A DNA stretch of 64,000 bases from Paraburkholderia sp. BCC1885 (lineage in GTDB: Bacteria; Pseudomonadota; Gammaproteobacteria; Burkholderiales; Burkholderiaceae). This document shows positions 1-7,825 of the stretch, piece by piece. Location: assembly GCF_900996235.1 (NCBI RefSeq), contig NZ_CAAJGM010000274.1, positions 174,332 to 238,331 of the forward strand, given 5' to 3'. Below the pieces are notes generated by a model. It saw nothing but the letters and a program-made list of their open reading frames with translations. It was not told the origin of the DNA and searched no databases. Position 1 is the stretch's first letter. Each line of letters begins with the position of its first letter. Position numbers and translations under genes: made by a program.

Positions 1-888
1 GCCGGCGGCGGCGGTGGCCGCGGCATGCGCGTGGTCCACACGGAAGCGGCGCTCGTCAACGCGGTCAACATGACGCGCGAAGAAGCCGGCCGCGCCTTCG
101 GCAACCCGCAGGTCTACATGGAGAAATTCCTGGAGAACCCGCGGCACATCGAAATCCAGGTGCTGGCCGACTCGTTCCGCAATGCCATCTGGCTGGGCGA
201 GCGCGACTGCTCGATGCAGCGCCGCCACCAGAAGGTGATCGAAGAAGCGCCGGCGCCGGGTATCGCGCGCCGTCTGATCGACCGCATCGGCGATCGTTGC
301 GCGGACGCCTGCAAAAAGATGGGCTATCTTGGCGCCGGTACGTTCGAATTCCTGTACGAAAACGGCGAGTTCTACTTCATCGAGATGAACACGCGCGTGC
401 AGGTCGAACATCCGGTGACCGAACTGATTACCGGCGTCGACATCGTGCAGGAACAGATCCGCATTGCGGCCGGCGAAAAACTCGCCTTCCGTCAGCGCGA
501 CATCGTGTTCAAGGGGCATGCGATCGAATGCCGCATCAACGCGGAAGATCCGTTCAAGTTCACGCCTTCGCCGGGACGCCTGACCTCGTGGCATATGCCG
601 GGCGGCCCTGGCATCCGCGTCGATTCGCACGCGTATAACGGCTATTTCGTGCCGCCGAACTACGATTCGATGATCGGCAAGCTGATTGCTTACGGCGCGA
701 CCCGTGAGCAGGCCATCAAGCGGATGCGCATTGCGCTGTCGGAAATGGTGGTGGAAGGCATTCAGACCAACATCCCGCTGCACCGCGAGCTGATGCTCGA
801 CGCGAAGTTCGTCGAAGGCGGCACCAGCATTCACTACCTCGAAAACCGTCTGGCCGCGAAGCTGCAGGCCGCGCCGGAAGAGGCGTAA
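1..888 (+). CDS. accC: Biotin carboxylase subunit of acetyl-CoA carboxylase (5' end outside window)
   Basis: Carboxylates the biotin of AccB with ATP and bicarbonate, the first step of fatty-acid synthesis in the cytosol. Only the C-terminal 295 residues are present. The frame is open from base 1, and the first in-frame ATG (position 25) is internal. Visible are the ATP-grasp segment ERDCSMQRRHQKVIEE, the active-site stretch FIEMNTRVQVEHPVTE and the biotin-carboxylase C-terminal domain (SPGRLTSWHMPGGPGIRVD). prmA begins 3 bases after the stop, so the two are probably cotranscribed. accB is expected just upstream, outside the window. Confidence 0.96.
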   Translation, partial: AGGGGGRGMRVVHTEAALVNAVNMTREEAGRAFGNPQVYMEKFLENPRHIEIQVLADSFRNAIWLGERDCSMQRRHQKVIEEAPAPGIARRLIDRIGDRCADACKKMGYLGAGTFEFLYENGEFYFIEMNTRVQVEHPVTELITGVDIVQEQIRIAAGEKLAFRQRDIVFKGHAIECRINAEDPFKFTPSPGRLTSWHMPGGPGIRVDSHAYNGYFVPPNYDSMIGKLIAYGATREQAIKRMRIALSEMVVEGIQTNIPLHRELMLDAKFVEGGTSIHYLENRLAAKLQAAPEEA

Positions 889-891
889 GTC

Positions 892-1794
892 ATGAGTTAC
901 CGGGAACTGATCGTCGAGCTGGCGCGCGAGCACGCGGAGGAATTGTCCGACGCGCTGCTTGAGCTGGGTGCGTTGTCCGTGTCGGTGGAAGATGCGGATG
1001 CCGATACGCCCGACGAGCAGCCGCTCTTCGGCGAGCCCGGTCTCACGCCTGATCGCACGGCCTGGCAGCGCTCGCGCGTGATCGCGCTGCTGGCCACGGA
1101 GCACGAGCCCGCGGTCCTGTTGACCGCCGCGGCCAACGAACTGGGTCTGAAGCCCGCGCCCGCCTTCAGCGTGCGCGAAGTCGCGGAACAGGATTGGGTG
1201 CGGCTTACGCAGTCGCAGTTCGATCCGATTCCGATTGGCGAGCGCATCTGGGTCGTGCCGTCGTGGCACGACGCGCCGGACCCGGACGCGCTGGTGCTCG
1301 AACTGGACCCGGGCCTCGCCTTCGGCACCGGCAGTCATCCCACCACGCGCCTGTGCATGGAATGGCTCGAGCAGTCGGTCGAACCGAACCAGTCCGTGCT
1401 CGATTACGGCTGCGGCTCCGGCATTCTCGCCATCCTCGCGAAGAAGTGCGGCGCCAATCCCGTCTACGGCATCGACATCGATCCGCAAGCCGTCGAATCC
1501 GCCCGCCATAACAGCGAGCGCAATCGCGCCGAAGTCATCTACGGCCTGCCCGAAGATTGTCCGGCGGGAGAGTTCGACATCGTCGTCGCCAACATTCTGT
1601 CCAACCCGCTCAAGCTGATGGCGTCGATGCTGTCGTCGAAGGTGAAGCCGGGCGGCCGGCTCGCGCTGTCGGGCATTCTCGCGCGTCAGGCAGACGAAGT
1701 GGCGCGGGTCTATCAACAGTGGATCGACATCGCCGTGTGGCGTGAACACGAAGGTTGGGTATGCCTGACGGGAATGCGTCGGGAAAGCCATTAG
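892..1794 (+). CDS. prmA: Ribosomal protein L11 methyltransferase
   Basis: Trimethylates ribosomal protein L11 using S-adenosylmethionine. The 300-residue length is normal for the family. An N-terminal substrate-recognition domain (about residues 1-90) precedes a class I methyltransferase fold. FGTGSHPTT lies near residue 143, the SAM-binding loop LDYGCGSGILAI near 168 and VANILSNPL (the NxxxNPL catalytic-loop motif) near 232. The start follows the accC stop by 3 bases. The accC-prmA pairing is common in betaproteobacteria. Confidence 0.97.
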   Translation: MSYRELIVELAREHAEELSDALLELGALSVSVEDADADTPDEQPLFGEPGLTPDRTAWQRSRVIALLATEHEPAVLLTAAANELGLKPAPAFSVREVAEQDWVRLTQSQFDPIPIGERIWVVPSWHDAPDPDALVLELDPGLAFGTGSHPTTRLCMEWLEQSVEPNQSVLDYGCGSGILAILAKKCGANPVYGIDIDPQAVESARHNSERNRAEVIYGLPEDCPAGEFDIVVANILSNPLKLMASMLSSKVKPGGRLALSGILARQADEVARVYQQWIDIAVWREHEGWVCLTGMRRESH

Positions 1795-1842
1795 AATAAG
1801 ACGTATTGTCCAACTAACGGCCCTGCGGCCAATCGGCTCAAT

Positions 1843-3117
1843 ATGCTCCTGGCGACGCGCTGTCCTTTCTGCGAAACGGTCTTCCGGCTCGATCCGGCGC
1901 AACTGGCGCTGCGCCGCGGCCTTGTGCGCTGCGGACACTGCCAGGAAGTGTTCGACGCCTCAAGCAGCCTGTACGAAACCGCCGAAGGCGCGGACTTCGC
2001 CTCAGCCAAGCCGGTTTCCCCTGCCGCCGTCGCTGCGCTGAACGTGGGCGCGGCGAATCCGAAGCCGCCCGATTTCAGCGCCGGGACGTGGGACCCGTGG
2101 GCGCCGGCGGCCGACGCGGTCATCGACAACCGGCTGCGTCACAACGTCGCCAATCTCCCGCTTGCGCCTATCGCCGCCAGCGTCACGGTGACGCCGCGGC
2201 CTGCCAATGAACGCGAGCTGCCGGCGGCGGCTGTCGAAGAAAACGTCGCGTATCACGAACCTCTCTTTGCGCCGCAGGCAGATGCGGAGGCCGAGACGGC
2301 GCCGGAAACCTTCCGCGCCGAACCCGAGCACTTTGTGTCCGAAAGCGCGCACGAAGCCGCGCTTGATAATGCAAACGCAGCCGCGGCCGCTACGGCAGCC
2401 ACGCTGCCACCCGAACCGCAAGCCCCGGTCTGGCGCCCAATCGAGCGCCCCGCTGCCGAGCCGCTCGAAGACGAACCCGCACTACCGGACGCGGCCGCCG
2501 CAGCCGCGACCCTGCGCAGCGCGCCGGACCACGAGCCGCATTTCGGCGCCAGCGCGACACCCTTCGCCACCAACCCGCCCGCCGACGAAGCCGACCCGTT
2601 CCCGGTGGTACGCGAAACCCGCGCGCCGCCGCCGCGCCGTCTCGGCTGGCGCATTGTCGGCGTGCTGGTCGCGTTGATCCTGCTGGTGGGCCTGCTCGCA
2701 CAGCTCGCCTGGTGGCAACGCGAGGCCATCATGGTGGCGTGGCCGGTCTCGCGACCGCTCTACGCGCAGGCCTGCGAGCCGCTCGGCTGCCTGATCTTGC
2801 CGCCGCACGACATCGACGGCCTGCAGGTCGAGCCGTCCGATCTGCGGCAGATCGACGGCCCGCACAAGCTCGAACTGAAGATGCCGCTGCGCAACCGCTA
2901 TAACGTCGCGCTGGCGTATCCGGCCATCGAACTCACCTTGCTCGACGACCAGAACAATGTCGCCGTGCGCCGCGTGCTGTGGCCGCAGGACTACGTCAAC
3001 CCGGGCACGCCGATCGTCGCCGGCCTGCCGGCCCACACGACGCAGACCATGATCGTGCATCTGGATACCGGCAACGCGGTGGCCTCGAATTTCCGCGTGC
3101 AGATTTTTTATCCCTGA
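1843..3117 (+). CDS. Zinc-ribbon and DUF3426 domain membrane protein
   Basis: Function unknown. The first 33 residues form an MJ0042-type zinc ribbon with CxxC pairs at C7/C10 and C30/C33. A long, low-complexity Ala/Pro/Glu-rich linker follows (about residues 60-260). One transmembrane segment (about 269-290, IVGVLVALILLVGLLAQLAWW) leads into a C-terminal DUF3426-like domain containing CEPLGCLILPP. The layout suggests a cytoplasmic zinc ribbon tethered to a domain outside the membrane. The start is the ATG directly before the conserved ribbon. It sits 48 bases after prmA and may share its transcript. Confidence 0.85.
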   Translation: MLLATRCPFCETVFRLDPAQLALRRGLVRCGHCQEVFDASSSLYETAEGADFASAKPVSPAAVAALNVGAANPKPPDFSAGTWDPWAPAADAVIDNRLRHNVANLPLAPIAASVTVTPRPANERELPAAAVEENVAYHEPLFAPQADAEAETAPETFRAEPEHFVSESAHEAALDNANAAAAATAATLPPEPQAPVWRPIERPAAEPLEDEPALPDAAAAAATLRSAPDHEPHFGASATPFATNPPADEADPFPVVRETRAPPPRRLGWRIVGVLVALILLVGLLAQLAWWQREAIMVAWPVSRPLYAQACEPLGCLILPPHDIDGLQVEPSDLRQIDGPHKLELKMPLRNRYNVALAYPAIELTLLDDQNNVAVRRVLWPQDYVNPGTPIVAGLPAHTTQTMIVHLDTGNAVASNFRVQIFYP

Positions 3118-3197
3118 ATAGAACAGCAACTTTTTGCGCGCCCGGGGGACATTGGGCGCGTTCACCGTCAATCCCTGACAAATCTTCGGAGCACAAC

Positions 3198-3698
3198 ATG
3201 AGTCAAGTCACGCTGGGTGGCAACCCCATCGATGTAGCCGGCACGTTCCCGACCGTGGGCCAGAACGCGCCTGCGTTCTCGCTGGTCGGCAAGGATCTCA
3301 AGCCGGTCACGCTCGCCGATTTCGCCGGCAAGCGCAAGGTGCTGAACATCGTGCCGAGCCTCGACACGCCGACCTGCGCCACCTCCACGCGCAAGTTCAA
3401 TGAAGCCGCCGGCAAGCTGGCCAACACCGCCGTGATCGTGATCTCGGGCGACCTGCCGTTCGCAGCCGCGCGCTTCTGCACCACCGAAGGCATCGAAAAC
3501 GTCCTGACCGCGTCGACTTTCCGCGGCCATGAGTTCGCCAAGGCCTACGGCGTCGACGTCACGAGCGGTCCGCTGACCGGCCTGACGGCACGCGCGGTGG
3601 TCGTCATCGACGAAAACGACAAGGTGGTGCACGCCGAGCTCGTCAGCGAAATCAAGAACGAACCGAACTACGACGCGGCGCTTGGCGCGCTGAAGTAA
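3198..3698 (+). CDS. tpx: Thiol peroxidase, atypical 2-Cys peroxiredoxin
   Basis: Reduces hydrogen peroxide and alkyl hydroperoxides with electrons from thioredoxin. The protein has 166 residues, normal for Tpx. The peroxidatic cysteine is C60 in DTPTCATSTRKF and the resolving cysteine is C94 in AARFCTTEG, the expected Tpx spacing. The start ATG begins MSQVTLGGNPI and has GGAG about 8 bases upstream. A longer in-frame open frame upstream (from 2979) overlaps the previous gene and lacks family similarity. A strong hairpin with a T run follows the stop. Confidence 0.97.
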   Translation: MSQVTLGGNPIDVAGTFPTVGQNAPAFSLVGKDLKPVTLADFAGKRKVLNIVPSLDTPTCATSTRKFNEAAGKLANTAVIVISGDLPFAAARFCTTEGIENVLTASTFRGHEFAKAYGVDVTSGPLTGLTARAVVVIDENDKVVHAELVSEIKNEPNYDAALGALK

Positions 3699-3717
3699 GC
3701 ACCGCTCGCCCGGATCT

Positions 3718-3744
3718 GCGCCGCGCCCTGTGCGCGGCGCTTTT
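3718..3744 (+). terminator. Rho-independent terminator of tpx
   Basis: Nine-base perfect arms GCGCCGCGC and GCGCGGCGC flank a 5-base loop and are followed by TTTT. It lies 20 bases after the tpx stop. Confidence 0.8.
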
Positions 3745-3817
3745 ACATCAACGGGCGTTTCAGGGTTGCTACGGTTGCGACGTTTTCACCCATCAGATTC
3801 CTATAGGACCACTCATC

Positions 3818-4756
3818 TTGGCTACGCTGATTTGCGGCTCGCTCGCCTACGACAACATCATGACCTTTGAGGGCCGCTTTCGGGAGCACATCCTTCCCGA
3901 GCAGGTCCATATCCTCAACGTGAGCTTTCTGGTGCCGACAATGCGCCGCGAATTCGGCGGCTGCGCGGGCAACATGGGCTACTCGCTGCACCTGCTGGGC
4001 GGCGACGCGCGCATCATGGGCGCGCTCGGCGAGGTCGACGCGCAGCTTTACCTGGATCGCTTCGACCAGCTCGGCCTGTCGCGCGAGCACGTGCTGGTAC
4101 TGCCGGACACCTACTCCGCGCAGGCGATGATCACCACCGATCTCGAAAACAACCAGATCACCGCGTTCCACCCCGGCGCGATGATGCAGGCGCACCTGAA
4201 CCACGCGGACGAAGCGAAGGACATCACGCTCGCCATCGTCGGTCCGGACGGCTACGACGCCATGACGCAGCACTCCGAACGGCTTGCCGCAGCCGGCGTG
4301 CCGTTCGTATTCGATCCGGGCCAAGGCCTGCCGCTGTTCGACGGCGCCACGCTGCGCCGCATGATCGAACTCGCCACCTACCTGGCGGTCAACGACTACG
4401 AAGCAAAACTGGTGAGCGACAAGACCGGCTGGTCGCTCGAAGAGATCGCGAGCCGCGTCGACGCGCTGATCGTCACGCTTGGCGAGCACGGGGCGCAAAT
4501 CCATCACGCCGGCGGCACGGAAGACATCCCCGCCGTCACCGCGAAGCAGGTGCTCGACCCCACCGGTTGCGGCGACGCCTTCCGCGGCGGCCTGCTCTAC
4601 GGCATCGAAAAGCAACTCGGCTGGGCCACCACCGGCCGCCTCGCGAGCCTGATGGGCGCGCTCAAGATCGAACACCAGGGACCGCAAAACTACGCGCCCA
4701 CCAAGGCGGAGATCAGCGAACGGTTCAAGCAGGCGTTTGGCTACGACCTGCCGTAA
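3818..4756 (+). CDS. PfkB-family carbohydrate/nucleoside kinase (adenosine kinase-like)
   Basis: Ribokinase-fold ATP-dependent kinase of 312 residues; the physiological substrate cannot be read from the sequence. The N-terminal part carries the glycine-rich GGCAGN segment. The C-terminal PfkB signature DPTGCGDAFRGG (about residues 246-258) holds the catalytic Asp and anion-hole glycines. The N-terminus (ATLICGSLAYDNIM) resembles bacterial adenosine-kinase-like members, so a nucleoside or sugar substrate is plausible. The start is a TTG preceded by a GGA element. No in-frame ATG gives a full N-terminus. Confidence 0.88.
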   Translation: MATLICGSLAYDNIMTFEGRFREHILPEQVHILNVSFLVPTMRREFGGCAGNMGYSLHLLGGDARIMGALGEVDAQLYLDRFDQLGLSREHVLVLPDTYSAQAMITTDLENNQITAFHPGAMMQAHLNHADEAKDITLAIVGPDGYDAMTQHSERLAAAGVPFVFDPGQGLPLFDGATLRRMIELATYLAVNDYEAKLVSDKTGWSLEEIASRVDALIVTLGEHGAQIHHAGGTEDIPAVTAKQVLDPTGCGDAFRGGLLYGIEKQLGWATTGRLASLMGALKIEHQGPQNYAPTKAEISERFKQAFGYDLP

Positions 4757-4832
4757 TGGCGCAAACCGGCGGCACGCATTAGCTTCCCTGCCCGTCGCTG
4801 CCGATCCATAAGGTCGACAAAGGCCAGACCAA

Positions 4833-4878
4833 GGCCAAAAAAAGGCCAAAAAAAGGCCAAAAAAAGGCCAAAAAAAAA
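4833..4878. repeat. Tandem 11-bp GGCC+A-tract repeat, four units
   Basis: GGCC followed by seven As is repeated three times, and a fourth GGCC is followed by nine As. The exact 11-bp period places the A-tracts on nearly the same helical face. The array starts 77 bases after the kinase stop and runs directly into the hairpin that terminates the opposing histone-like gene. Confidence 0.9.
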
Positions 4879-4905
4879 TCCCGCCGCCGGAAACCCGGCG
4901 ACGGG
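4870..4905 (-). terminator. Rho-independent terminator of the histone H1-like gene
   Basis: A GC-rich inverted repeat (4879-4890 with about 4894-4905, loop AAA, one mismatch) is followed on the minus strand by nine Ts at 4870-4878. Three more 7-T tracts lie beyond, contributed by the 11-bp repeats. It sits about 80 bases downstream of the minus-strand stop at 4984. Confidence 0.8.
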
Positions 4906-4983
4906 ACGGTGATTGAGCAGCGGGACTGACTGGCTACTCAATCATCGGACACATCGGAATGTGCCTAACGACTCGTCAGCAAA

Positions 4984-5571
4984 TTACGGACGGCTGCCGG
5001 TCGGGAACGGCCATGCTGCAGCCGGATTCAACGCGGTCTTCACCGTAGCCGCCGGTGCTGCGCTCGTTGCTGCGGGAGCGGCAGGTGCCGGAGCAGCCTT
5101 CTTCGCAACAGCCTTCTTCGGTGCAGCGGCTTTCTTGGCAGGCGCAGCGGGGACCTTGGCGGCCTTCTTCGCAGGAGCCTTGGCAGCCTTCTTCGCAGCA
5201 GGAGCCTTGGCAGCCTTTTTCGCCGGCGCCTTCTTGGCAGCGGCCTTCTTCGCCGGTGCTGCCTTCTTGGCGACCTTCTTCGCTGCAACCTTCTTCACTG
5301 CAACTTTCTTTGCAGCAGCCTTCTTGGCCGGTGCTGCCTTCTTCGCCGCAACCTTCTTCACTGCGACTTTCTTGGCTGCAACCTTCTTCGCTGCGACCTT
5401 CTTGGCCGGTGCAGCCTTCTTCGCTGCAACCTTCTTCACAGCAACTTTCTTTGCTGCAACCTTCTTCACTGCGACCTTCTTAGCAGCGACTTTCTTTGCC
5501 GGTGCTGCTTTCTTCGCTGCAACCTTCTTCACAGCGACTTTCTTAGCGGCGGCTTTTTTTGCAGTTGCCAT
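4984..5571 (-). CDS. Histone H1-like lysine/alanine-rich DNA-binding protein
   Basis: About 195 residues, almost wholly built from AAKKVAVKKVAAKKAAPAKK-type repeats, ending in a short non-repetitive tail (WPFPTGSRP). Such proteins (HctB/BpH1/AlgP-like histone H1 homologues) bind DNA non-specifically through lysine side chains and are thought to influence nucleoid packing or transcription. The coding DNA is a matching degenerate tandem repeat. Two adjacent ATGs occur at 5574 and 5571; the second lies 7 bases after AGGAG and is preferred. The repeats make length variation between strains likely. The function here is inferred from composition only. Confidence 0.85.
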   Translation of the reverse strand: MATAKKAAAKKVAVKKVAAKKAAPAKKVAAKKVAVKKVAAKKVAVKKVAAKKAAPAKKVAAKKVAAKKVAVKKVAAKKAAPAKKAAAKKVAVKKVAAKKVAKKAAPAKKAAAKKAPAKKAAKAPAAKKAAKAPAKKAAKVPAAPAKKAAAPKKAVAKKAAPAPAAPAATSAAPAATVKTALNPAAAWPFPTGSRP

Positions 5572-5574
5572 CAT

Positions 5575-6004
5575 TTTCTCCTTCAGGTTTTCAGATGAGA
5601 GTCAGTTCAAACTACACCCTTCGTCAAAACCCGCTTCCCGCGGACGCTTCTCAAGGCGGGCGCTACGAAGCGGGCTATTCATCGGCGTACGCAGGTGCTG
5701 CGCGCTTACGCTAATGAATACGGTAAGGCGCGCCGTGCCATTGGGCACCGCGCGCCAAGTCCAGTCAGCGTCGGATTTCGACGCCGGCAATCGTTTGATC
5801 GGGCCGTCGGCCATCCGGCCAACGGCTTTTTCCGGGGGGAAGTTTGCCCATCCCACTGAAGGGTTCGCAAAGTGCCTGTCATGTTTGTGGGCCGCTAAGG
5901 CACCGGGCACGCTCTGCATCAGGCGGTTCTGCTCCTAACCATAACTGCCGCGGCCCTTGCCTGCGGCATCCCCATCGACGAATTCATCGGCGACACACCC
6001 GGGA
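5575..6004. other. Intergenic region between the nrdB stop and the histone-like gene start
   Basis: This 430-base stretch must hold the 3' end of the nrdB transcript and the promoter of the minus-strand histone-like gene. The ribosome binding site GAAGGAG is clear at the right place. I see no convincing -35/-10 pair and no strong terminator. A 105-codon minus-strand open frame (5602-5919) starts with ATG but has no recognisable family or clear ribosome binding site, so I do not call it a gene. Confidence 0.6.
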
Positions 6005-7261
6005 TTACTCCCAGCTCAGTGCACCGCCGGTCTGATATTCAATGACGCGTGTCTCGAAGAAGTTGCGTTCCTTCTTCAGGTCGATCATCTCGCTCATCCA
6101 CGGGAACGGGTTTTCCTCGTTCGGGTACAGCGGATCGAGACCGATCTGCTGGCAACGGCGGTTGCAGATGAAGCGCAGATAGCTCTTGAACATCGACGCA
6201 TTGAGGCCGAGCACCCCGCGCGGCATCGTGTCTTCTGCGTAACGATATTCGAGGTCGACCGCTTGCTTGAAGATTTCGCGGATTTCCGCGCGGAACTCAG
6301 CCGTCCACAAGTGCGGGTTTTCGAGCTTGATCTGGTTGATCAGGTCGATGCCGAAATTGCAGTGCATCGACTCGTCGCGCAGGATGTATTGGTACTGTTC
6401 CGCCGCGCCGGTCATCTTGTTCTGACGGCCGAGCGCCAGGATTTGGGTAAAGCCGACGTAGAAGAACAGCCCTTCCATCACACAGGCGAACACGATCAGC
6501 GAGCGCAGCAGCGTCTGGTCTGTCTCGAGCGTACCGGTCTTGAAGGCCGGGTCCGTCAGCGGATGGATAAAGGGAATCAGGAATTCGTCTTTGGCGCGGA
6601 TCGAGGAAACCTCGTGATACGCGTTGAAGATTTCGCCTTCGTCGAGACCGAGGGACTCGACGATGTACTGGTAAGCGTGCGTGTGGATCGCCTCTTCGAA
6701 CGCCTGGCGCAGCAGATACTGGCGGCATTCGGGCGCCGTGATGTGGCGGTAGGTGCCCAGCACGATGTTATTGGCGGCGAGGGAATCGGCCGTGACGAAG
6801 AAGCCGAGGTTGCGCTTGACGATGCGGCGCTCGTCTTCGGTCAGCCCGTTCGGGTCTTTCCACAGGGCGATGTCGCGGGACATGTTGATTTCCTGCGGCA
6901 TCCAGTGGTTCGCGCAACCGGACAGATACTTCTCCCACGCCCACTTGTACTTGAACGGCACCAGCTGATTCACGTCAGTCTGGCCGTTGATGATGCGCTT
7001 GTCGGCGACATTCACGCGCGCTTCGGAGACGGCGACCGGAGCGGCGGCGGTTCCTTGAGCGGCAGATTGGGGAGCGGCGCGGGTAACGACGGGAGCGACA
7101 GCGATGTCGTTCGCGAAGATTTCCTGAGCCGAGGGAGCGTGAGGAGCGGAACGCGTTGCTGCTTGCGTACCGACAGCCGTTCCCGCAGCGTTGCGCAACT
7201 CATTGAGTTGCGTAGCGCTCGAGGGAGTTACGGCAGTGATCTCGTCATCCCAGTTGAGCAT
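6005..7261 (-). CDS. nrdB: Class Ia ribonucleotide reductase, beta (radical) subunit
   Basis: Houses the di-iron/tyrosyl-radical cofactor that drives reduction of ribonucleoside diphosphates by NrdA. 418 residues. The helix QAFEEAIHTHAYQYI carries the metal ligands of the ExxH motif and a Tyr four residues later, the expected radical site. DESMHCNFGIDLI supplies the second ExxH. A variable Ala/Thr/Pro-rich N-terminal extension of about 60 residues precedes the conserved region. The chosen start (MLNWDDE) has GGTGA 5 bases upstream; an in-frame TTG at 7276 is less likely. nrdA lies 564 bases upstream in the same direction. Confidence 0.96.
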   Translation of the reverse strand: MLNWDDEITAVTPSSATQLNELRNAAGTAVGTQAATRSAPHAPSAQEIFANDIAVAPVVTRAAPQSAAQGTAAAPVAVSEARVNVADKRIINGQTDVNQLVPFKYKWAWEKYLSGCANHWMPQEINMSRDIALWKDPNGLTEDERRIVKRNLGFFVTADSLAANNIVLGTYRHITAPECRQYLLRQAFEEAIHTHAYQYIVESLGLDEGEIFNAYHEVSSIRAKDEFLIPFIHPLTDPAFKTGTLETDQTLLRSLIVFACVMEGLFFYVGFTQILALGRQNKMTGAAEQYQYILRDESMHCNFGIDLINQIKLENPHLWTAEFRAEIREIFKQAVDLEYRYAEDTMPRGVLGLNASMFKSYLRFICNRRCQQIGLDPLYPNEENPFPWMSEMIDLKKERNFFETRVIEYQTGGALSWE

Positions 7262-7610
7262 AAATGTCACCATCAATTTAGAACGGTTTGTACCATCTTT
7301 TCACGAGCGATAAAAGAGTTCGCTGATGAAAAATCCTGTTTTCGATTCGCGTTGCGACCTTCATACAACACTTTGGTCAACAGACTGTCTCTGATGCCTC
7401 ACGTGAAGCGATCAAAACGTGTGATGTCGAAGTGCTTCGCTCTCTCGAGCGTGCATCGAATCGAAGTGATTTCGATGCACTGCAAACTGTGTTGCGTTAG
7501 CTGCCTGAGTGTTCTTTGAGACGCCCTGGCTGTTACTGATTCGTCAGCACGAGCAAGGCGAAGTTCAATGTGTCGTGCGAGCTGGCGAGCCTGAGTGTCT
7601 CGCGCACCGG

Positions 7611-7648
7611 GCGCTTCGTGTCGGGCGCTTCGTGTCGAGCGCTTCGGG
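7611..7648. repeat. Short direct repeat, about 14-bp unit, three copies
   Basis: The unit GCGCTTCGTGTCGG recurs as GCGCTTCGTGTCGA and then as a diverged third copy beginning GCGCTTCGGG. It lies in the non-coding gap between nrdA and nrdB. A CTCGTTACTGC pair follows shortly after. This may be simple local duplication. Confidence 0.6.
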
Positions 7649-7783
7649 TTGCCTGGTAATTTGCTGCCGCGTCGTCGCCGCGCTCGTTACTGCACTCGTT
7701 ACTGCGGCGATGTTGCTCGCGGTGCTGCTGCATGTCGCTGCATGTTGCCGTTTATTACCCGACGCAAGACGGGTGCCCGCCCG

Positions 7784-7815
7784 GCCGATGCCTGGATGAA
7801 GCACCAGGCATCGGC
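7784..7815 (-). terminator. Stem-loop directly downstream of nrdA
   Basis: Perfect 12-bp arms GCCGATGCCTGG and CCAGGCATCGGC with an 8-base loop, 10 bases after the nrdA stop. No T tract follows on the minus strand, so it may be an RNA-stabilising or partially terminating structure rather than a full terminator. Confidence 0.55.
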
Positions 7816-7825
7816 ACGTGTGGTG

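Larger units (their letters stand above)
7262..7825. other. Long nrdA-nrdB intergenic region
   Basis: This 564-base gap is unusually long for an nrdAB pair. It holds a stem-loop just after nrdA, short direct repeats (7611-7648) and an AT-richer part near nrdB that could carry a separate nrdB promoter. For example, TTGACC occurs near 7371-7376 on the minus strand, but without a good -10 at the right distance. A 96-codon plus-strand open frame from GTG 7509 has a hydrophobic stretch but no recognised family. Confidence 0.6.

Noticed and set aside
5055..5483. Plus-strand Ser/Pro/Gln-rich frame opposite the histone-like gene
   Set aside because: Artefact of the KKVAA-type DNA repeat read on the other strand.
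5000..5570. CRISPR-like array suggested by regular repeats
   Set aside because: Repeats are in-frame coding repeats of the histone-like protein, with no unique spacers.
5602..5919. 105-codon minus-strand open frame between nrdB and the histone-like gene
   Set aside because: ATG start but no clear ribosome binding site, no recognised family and unconvincing amino-acid composition.
7509..7799. 96-codon plus-strand open frame with a hydrophobic stretch in the nrdA-nrdB gap
   Set aside because: Starts at GTG without a clear ribosome binding site, has no recognisable family and sits in repeat-rich DNA.
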